From Acanthococcus lagerstroemiae (taxonomy: Eukaryota > Arthropoda > Insecta > Hemiptera > Eriococcidae), in assembly GCA_031841125.1 (NCBI GenBank), contig CM063113.1, positions 57,219,211-57,283,210 of the forward strand: a stretch of 64,000 nt of DNA, read 5' to 3'. Below the pieces are notes generated by a model. It searched no databases and had not been told where the DNA came from. It saw only the letters and a program-made list of their open reading frames with translations. The translations under genes and the position numbers were made by a program. Shown in pieces: positions 58,264 through 64,000 of this stretch; within the stretch, counting starts at the first letter, position 1, and each line of letters begins with the position of its first letter.

Positions 58264-58945
58264 ATGAGTCCAGCAGCCACGCAATCTTCAAACTATCATA
58301 CCATCCTGACTCGGAATGCTAACGGCAAAACCGAACTACTGCACTTTCTCAACACTGAAAATACAAATAGGCATTTCTTGCTATGTGGAACGAATTTAAC
58401 CTTTCGAATGCATGTCGAAATTCGAGAACATAGATTCCTCACGTATCATCATCCCGGCGACGTTACCTGTGGAGGATCGGTCATCCTAATCAAAGAAAGC
58501 ACAGCCCACCATGTACTCAAACTACGCTTATAGGCATCAGCAAAAAAACCTGCATCTCCGTACAAGTAAATGAAATCCGAACTACAGTAGCAGCGGTATA
58601 CGGCCTCTCGAGGCACACAATTAGTCATACAAAATATACAAACCTCTTTAGACACCTAGGACAGCCCTGGCTTGATGGGGGTGACTAGAATGCAAAGCAT
58701 GGATTGTGCGGTTCTCGTCGAAAAACCACTAAAGGTCGTTAATTGTACGAAGCCATCATTTTCAATATCATCGCATGGATATCCAATGATCATCCCATAT
58801 ACTGGCCCTCGGACACCAACATACCAACAAGCGGCCAGACTGCATCGATTCTTTCCTCACGAAAGAAATAAAACAAACCTACACCGAGATCAAAAACTTA
58901 TGCTGTTGCCACTATTAACACACAACTACCTAAGATTTTAGCCTT
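58264..58945 (+). pseudogene. Jockey-type LINE ORF2 endonuclease, truncated
   Basis: The frame 58264-58533 reads ILTRNANGKTELLHFLNTEN (usually ILxWNANGL), FLLCGTNLTF where LLISETxLT is expected, FLTYHHPGDVTCGGSVILIK and HH. The motif Glu of the APE-type endonuclease reads G, an inactivating change. After frameshifts, near 58680-58830, come NAKHGL and KGRQLYEAI-like and YWPSDTN readings, the later endonuclease blocks (DFNAKHxxWGS, PTYWP). The RT is missing. Together with the gag tail upstream it is an internal piece of one Jockey copy. Confidence 0.85.
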
Positions 58946-59009
58946 CGTTTAAATTTTCATTTTACTTCTAAAAATATGTTTCAAGACCAAGAGAGCTTTC
59001 CAAGAGTTG

Positions 59010-59219
59010 GTTTCGCGAACCTTAATTTCTTTCCCGATTCGATTTTTGAATGATAACAATCTGACCTATGTACTTGTAGTCGTCATTCATCTCTAGTCTC
59101 GCTCCGCTGAAGAGGCGGCGTGCGTCTTTTCCCTCATTTTTCATAATCTTGGATTTTTCCAAGTTAATTTTTAATCCCATTTCAGCCCCTCGTTCTACCA
59201 AGTCGTCAATAAGAGACAA
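59010..59219 (-). pseudogene. RTE-type LINE fragment (RT-thumb region)
   Basis: The frame 59219-59022 reads LIDDLVERGAEMGLKINLEK, then SKIM and YKYIGQIV. It matches the stretch after FADD in RTE elements (LNxxSxxVGLxxNxxKTKxM...YxYLGxxI). Nothing around it extends the match. Confidence 0.8.
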
Positions 59220-60988
59220 AAAATCTGATTGACCGGCTGACTGGTCTCCTTTTTGTTTGTCTCTGATATAAAGGTTTTTCCCGGTGATGGCGATGGGGGT
59301 GACTGATTTTGAGCACGAAGAGAAATACTGAAACCGCCCAAGACCTCCAAGTGCCTCCTCATCGTTAGTATTCTACATGTATACCGTGACAGAGAGCTCA
59401 CATCAGCCTCAGCTTCCTCGACTTCATCCTGTGTCCTTTCGACTTCAATGCCGAACCGGAACAATCGATCGCGGAAAATTCATCTGACCAAGCGTGAGGT
59501 AAAAACGAGCAAAGTACAGTTGACGGAAGGAAGGAATAAGGAAGAGAAGAATAGAACGAGAAAGAGAATTTGTAAGGCTGATAAAAGGCTGCATCCGAGC
59601 AGACGAACACGTCAACAAAGCAGCAGCAACTATAATCCGCAAAACTACTTTAAAATGAATGTCACGTCGTTGGCTAAACCTTACGAGGGAGACTTCTTGG
59701 AAAGAAGAAAAATAACGTTAATACTAGGTAATCTTTAATGCCGGACGACAAATTTCAATTCGGATAACTATTAAAAAGAAAGGAAAAAAAAAAAAAAAAA
59801 AAGCAGAATCGTTCAATCCGTCGCATCGTAACCCTCGTCCGCCTACAGTCACTTCTCGTGGCCACACACCGAACAGAATTAATTCTGCGCTAATGCGACG
59901 AATTTTCTCGAAGAAGTAGCTGCACGTCCCCTGCTCCCCCCACCGCCCTTGGACGACCTTAATTACGCGACTTGGTTGTCGAACCTTTGGTATTGTCTGC
60001 AAATTGATTGCGTCCGTGAGCTAGCCCAATACTAAATTCCACTTCGATGGTAGGTTTGGTCAGCAACATTTATTAATGCTTATAAAATATGTTTTGGTAG
60101 AAAATGTCACAGATTTGAAGCCCCAGTTGAACACGCTCGCTATGTAACTGGTTCTTAGTTTAACTGATGAACCAGCTTACAAGGTCGGGTTTACAATTTT
60201 AGGGCAATTTATATAATTAGAATTAGTCAGCATTAACTATCATTTACGTTATTTAGTGATGTATGGTGAAAATTTGACTACCAGTTAAAAAAATTCCTAA
60301 CCGGAATTGGTCAAATCTGCCTCTACGAGCAGGTAGAGCACCAGAGACATTGTCGGACTGGATTTTCAAGAGGCCCGAGTCTCTGCAGTTTTCGTCATTA
60401 AAGAAGATTTGGTACTCGACAAACCACTGAAAATCGACCTTTGGTCCGGTGAGAATTAGGGTTTCGAGTGGCTGAATTTTCTCTCCCTTTTTGAAAGATC
60501 GCGCCTCGCTTATATAGTGACCCTGTATCATTGATCAAGACTAGATTCTCATGCAATCACGCATGGAAGACAATTTATGTAAGAGAACACGTGAAAGAGA
60601 TGAAGACAATTACGTAAACCGTATGAGTGGCATTGGAGACAAACAGAGGGAGAAGGGTTCTCGACAATTTAAGACATAATGGTATCAGAAAGCTTGTCAA
60701 GTTTAAAAATAAAATTTCCTTTTTTTCAGCCACTGGTGATTCTAGAGTTTATCCGCTGCTATGCCTGATTATTTTGTCTCTCTTATTTTTCTCAACAAAT
60801 CCCAAAACCATCGATATTTTTTTCTAGTTGGTAAGACTAATTTTTTTTATTTTTTAGTTTTTTAGTTTTTGTTCGTTATTTTTATGATTTTAATACATGG
60901 TTTTCAAGTTAATGTGAAGCTCCTTCTATTCATTTTTAACAATGGCATATAAGTAGAATTGGAGACGAACGAATGATCTTGATTCTTC
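59220..60988. other. No gene recognised
   Basis: A run of about A20 at 59785-59803. Unassigned otherwise. Confidence 0.4.
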
Positions 60989-60990
60989 TA

Positions 60991-61213
60991 CAGTACACTC
61001 TCGATTATTTGAACCTGAAAATTGTCTCCCTATAATTTGATCTCTCTATTATTTGAACTTTTTCCGTATCATTTAAACTCTTGATTCTGCAGGGCTCTTC
61101 CAAAAAAAAAATTAATTTACGAAAATGTAATTAGAATTCCTCCTTGGTTACTGTATTGTTTTAGATGTAGAGTTCAAATAAATATGTTTCTACTGCAAAT
61201 AGAGAGGAAATAC

Positions 61214-61269
<56 letters not shown>

Positions 61270-61354
61270 AATAAATAAACTCCGTAGTATTTGAACTTTT
61301 GATTATTTGAACGACTCCATCCACCTATTAGTTCAAATAATCGAAAGTGTACTG
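60991..61354. mobile_element. pogo/Tigger-like MITE, 364 bp, with TA duplication
   Basis: The ends are CAGTACACTCTCGATTATTT and, reversed, CAGTACACTTTCGATTATTT (19 of 20 identical), with TA on each side (60989-60990 and 61355-61356). ATTATTTGAAC words repeat inside, and an AAT/AAAT microsatellite at 61218-61279 has expanded in the middle. The CAGT start, CTCGATTAT motif and TA target suit the pogo/Tigger branch of Tc1/mariner. No transposase. Confidence 0.85.
61218..61279 (+). repeat. AAT then AAAT microsatellite
   Basis: About 15 AAT units followed by five AAAT units, inside the MITE. Confidence 0.95.
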
Positions 61355-61504
61355 TACTACCTTTGACCAGATCGTCTTTGCTTTAGATAGAAATATAAAC
61401 TGGCTTTCCACTCGGTTTATCTCCAAAGGAACTTGGAGAGGATTAAATATTCAAGGCACAATTAGATTTAACGTAATTAATTTTACCTAAAAATCTAAAC
61501 CACA

Positions 61505-62060
61505 TCATCTACTTATACTTTAGACTCATTCTGCTCCTATTAAGACACATCCGGATTTAATTAAGGCTCGTTACAACTCATCGGCATTCTTTTAAGACTT
61601 AATTCAGACTGGGGTCTGGTTGGCCGAGTGGATAGCGCGCTGGTCTCGGAATTCGCAGATCCCGGGTTCAAGTTTACGTAGAAACTCGCCAGAATTTTCG
61701 ACCTAGGCCAGTTTTTCGGCAAGACGAGAAGAGGGCTAAGACAGCCCTAACAGCCTCCTCGACGTCTCTAAAGTAATGCTCGAAAGGGCGGATTCCAGGG
61801 CTCGGGTTGAGAGTCAAGTTAGAAAAGAGAAATGACAGGTTAAGACTTAATCAAACCATGTTTGAACTCATTTGGCTTTCTTAGGTTTCGTCAAGATAAA
61901 ATCTGATCCTGCTAAGACATATTCAGGGGTCCTTATTACTTGTCAACACTGGTTCAAATTTTTTTCAAAACTCATTCTGACTCTGCTAAAACTTGCTCAG
62001 ACTTATTCAGGCTCATAAGTGTTATTAAGATTCCAGTGAGACTCATTGAAGTTTCTTTAG
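61505..62060 (+). repeat. Degenerate AAGACT array, interrupted by a SINE
   Basis: TTAGACTCATTC, TTAAGACACATCC, TTTAAGACTTAATTC before the SINE, then TTAAGACTTAATC, CTAAGACATATTCAG, CAGACTTATTCAGG, TTAAGATTCCAGTG, GAGACTCATTG after it. It resembles 43500-43730. Confidence 0.5.
61611..61839 (+). repeat. tRNA-derived SINE, copy 4
   Basis: The most intact head: GGGGTCTGGTTGGCCGAGTG with box A TGGCCGAGTGG near 61620 and box B-like GGGTTCAAGTT near 61664. Full tail as in the other copies. TTAAGACTTAAT lies on both sides (61592-61603, 61840-61851), a likely target duplication, although the surrounding array contains similar words by itself. Confidence 0.88.
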
Positions 62061-62104
62061 AACTGGTTGGGAATCACTGGCACCTACCGACGCTTCTAAA
62101 ATAA

Positions 62105-64000
62105 GTTGTCCTTTGCTGGGCAAAGGCTTCGCTCAACCGTGCCCATTCTCACCGGTGCCATGCTATTCGGTGATACAAGTTGTGTCCCAGAAATTTTGAG
62201 AAATCGTGTCTCCATCTTTGCCTCGGCTTACCCTGTTTACGAATTTTCCACAGTAGCCAAACCATGGATTTTTTGTCCTCCTATCGCTACTAATTCTTGC
62301 CATGTGCCCCCCTCCCCACATTACCACTTTTCCCTCTGGATTGCACGAATAAAATTTTGACTGTGTTTTAGTTTTCTTTTGATCCATCGGATGTTTATCT
62401 AGTCTCCACTTTTCACATTTACAATTTCTCTTTCTAAATCGTTCTGGTGGGTTTCTATTTTCCTTTCATCTTTTTTCGATAGGGTTCATACCTGGTACCC
62501 ATACAATAAGGCCGGAAGGGTGCAACTGTTTGACTTTTCTGCATATTTTGTAAATTTCCTTTCAAGATATACTTCAACCACTAAAAGTTTTTCCATGAAA
62601 AATAGCAACTCTTCTTTCCACGTCCCTACTACACGAGCCATCCAGGGAAACACTTTGGTCTGGGTCGATGAACTCTGGAACAGCCTTTATTCGTTTACCT
62701 TCCAAATTTAAATTTTGTTTTTCTTTTATTTGATAATAATATGTAACATCGGCTTTTCCGGAATAATCATTACGCCTGCTTCCTTTCCAGCCAAACTTAA
62801 TTCATCAATAATTTCTTAGAAATATTCTGGGTTTTCCGGGATCAGCACTATATCATCCGGAAAACGGAGATTACTCAATTTTTCATTATTTATACATAAT
62901 TTTTTGTTTTCCCACTTCATTTTTCAAAAGATTTCTTCCAAAGGTATGTTAAACACCTGATAGCGGGTCTCCCTGCTTCACTCCCTTCTCAATTTGGGAA
63001 AAATTCCAGCTTTGTCAGCGACTATTCGTGTTAGTAAGTTGGTATACATGTCTTTTACCAATGTTATCAGTTTTCCTAGAATACCTTCTTTCTCAAGTGC
63101 CCTTAAGATAAAGTTATGTTATACTATATCAAAAGCCTTTGTATAATCTATGAATAATAGGTGTAGGTACTTCGTTTCTGTATTCTCTGCATTTTTCAAT
63201 GATCTACCATAACGTATGAAATATGGTCAATCGTTGAGAAACCTTTTCTAGATCCTGTTTGTTCCTTTAACAGATCATGGCTTCAAATGTTTATAATTTA
63301 GTGTGTCGCGGCAAAAAGGGCACATATCGACTTCAGATTCGGAATCTATGGACTTTTTATGGTCTGAAACAATTTACCCCACCTTCCCAACTCGGTTTGT
63401 TATCAACAGAGATGCTTGAGAATGATGTGAAAAAAAACATGGAAAAAACGGTCGTGTCATAGTTATTGTTAGTCGTGCTCCTTTTCGAGTTGTGCACCGC
63501 GTTTTTGTGCTATTATTGAGTCAAAAATAGAATTAGGTATCTGATTAATGATTTACCGAAAATGGGAAAAAAGTCGCTACAAAAAGGGCACATAACTCAC
63601 CAAATACAAACAGGAAAATATAAATGAAGGAGGCATTGTTTCATTACAACGTCATGATTTTTCAGAAGGTGAAGTGTGAAGTTTCGAATCAAAGCAACAA
63701 TAAGTATTTTACGCCAATATAGTGGTAACACTGAATGTACCCAACTTCAAAGCTGTTTTTCTGAAAACGTCGTTTCGTTGCATGTGCCCTTTTTGCTGCG
63801 ACACACTCAATTTATAGTTACAATTTTGAGAAAATATTTGACAGAACGATGGTTAAACGCACTGGCCTATAATTAGTAATTCTACGTTTATTACCTTTTT
63901 TTATAATGTAGGATTACGTCGGACTTCTTTCATTGGTCAGGAATTTGACTCCATTCCAGTATCAAGTTGAACGGAATTGTCAATGTTCTCACTATATTGT
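62105..64000 (-). pseudogene. RTE-type LINE ORF2 remnant, split by an inserted element
   Basis: Minus strand from right. KGNKRRITNYRPVRLTIVLS lies near 63900 (fingers, NYRPISL). The 508-bp insertion follows at 63301-63808. Then EAMIC, EQTGSRKGFSTIDHI-like readings near 63240, KRSTYTYYS and IIQRLLI*YNI (motif A region, decayed), and an FSGxxLS-like region near 62970. LSNLRFPDDIVLIPENPEYF near 62870-62830 is FADD with A changed to P but both Asp kept. The end holds GHMARISSDRRTKNPWFGYC (62310-62260). It reaches the window edge, so it may continue. Confidence 0.85.
63301..63808. mobile_element. 508-bp terminal-inverted-repeat element inside the RTE RT
   Basis: The left end is GTGTGTCGCGGCAAAAAGGG. 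The right end reversed is GAGTGTGTCGCAGCAAAAAG. About 25 bp of inverted match run on through GGGCACAT. AATTTA lies at both junctions (63295-63300 and 63809-63814), a likely 6-bp duplication. GCTACAAAAAGGGCACATAA near 63576 repeats the subterminal motif. Short frames inside show no transposase. I do not recognise the superfamily. Confidence 0.85.

Noticed and set aside
61611..61690. Functional tRNA gene
   Set aside because: Box A and a box B-like motif are present, but the ends do not pair as an acceptor stem and the unit continues into a SINE tail.

Overview
This is a eukaryotic, repeat-dominated window, most likely from an arthropod and probably an insect. I base that on the mix of mobile elements: RTE-type, Jockey-type, CR1-like and I/R1-type LINEs, a Ty3/gypsy LTR element, hAT, Tc1/mariner-pogo-like and Helitron DNA elements, and tRNA-derived SINEs. 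The window is AT-rich with many homopolymers. I cannot name the species. I found no convincing host protein-coding exon, no rRNA, no functional tRNA gene and no CRISPR array. Almost every open reading frame is a decayed transposon piece or chance.

Layout. 0-5 kb: a CR1-like RT scrap, a SINE with target-site duplications, an RNase H-type LINE scrap and an RTE tail. 5.1-8.1 kb: a broken hAT-type transposase, then a gypsy element cut down to RT/RNase H, integrase ends and one 3' LTR. 9.4-20.8 kb: two direct 1.25-kb repeat copies 8.8 kb apart, a tandem array holding a TA-flanked element, a SINE with a perfect 19-bp duplication, an I-type LINE and a CR1-like LINE split by an insertion. 21-27 kb: mostly unique AT-rich DNA with an RTE tail, a palindromic MITE and a 70-bp tandem duplication. 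27.6-30 kb: two hAT-type composite elements in opposite orientation; a third copy lies at 36 kb. 30-37.5 kb: Jockey RT, a second I-type LINE copy, an RTE copy and a SINE with a different tRNA-like head. 39.7-42.9 kb: Helitrons of one family facing each other, one with a clear 3' hairpin and CTAG end. 46.9-49.1 kb: a short hAT element, an RTE copy and a transposon end followed by a PHD-like zinc finger. 52.9-54.3 kb: a foldback-like structure built of roughly 150-bp repeats. 54.3-64 kb: two more RTE copies, a Jockey 5' part, a pogo-like MITE and a 508-bp terminal-inverted-repeat element lying inside an RT.

The pieces do not form a pathway. They record successive nested insertions, and the best of these give internal evidence of mobility (target duplications with matching inverted termini). 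Recognisable RTE copies in the last 17 kb all lie on the minus strand. Together with the absence of host genes, this would suit a heterochromatic or piRNA-producing locus, but that is inference only.
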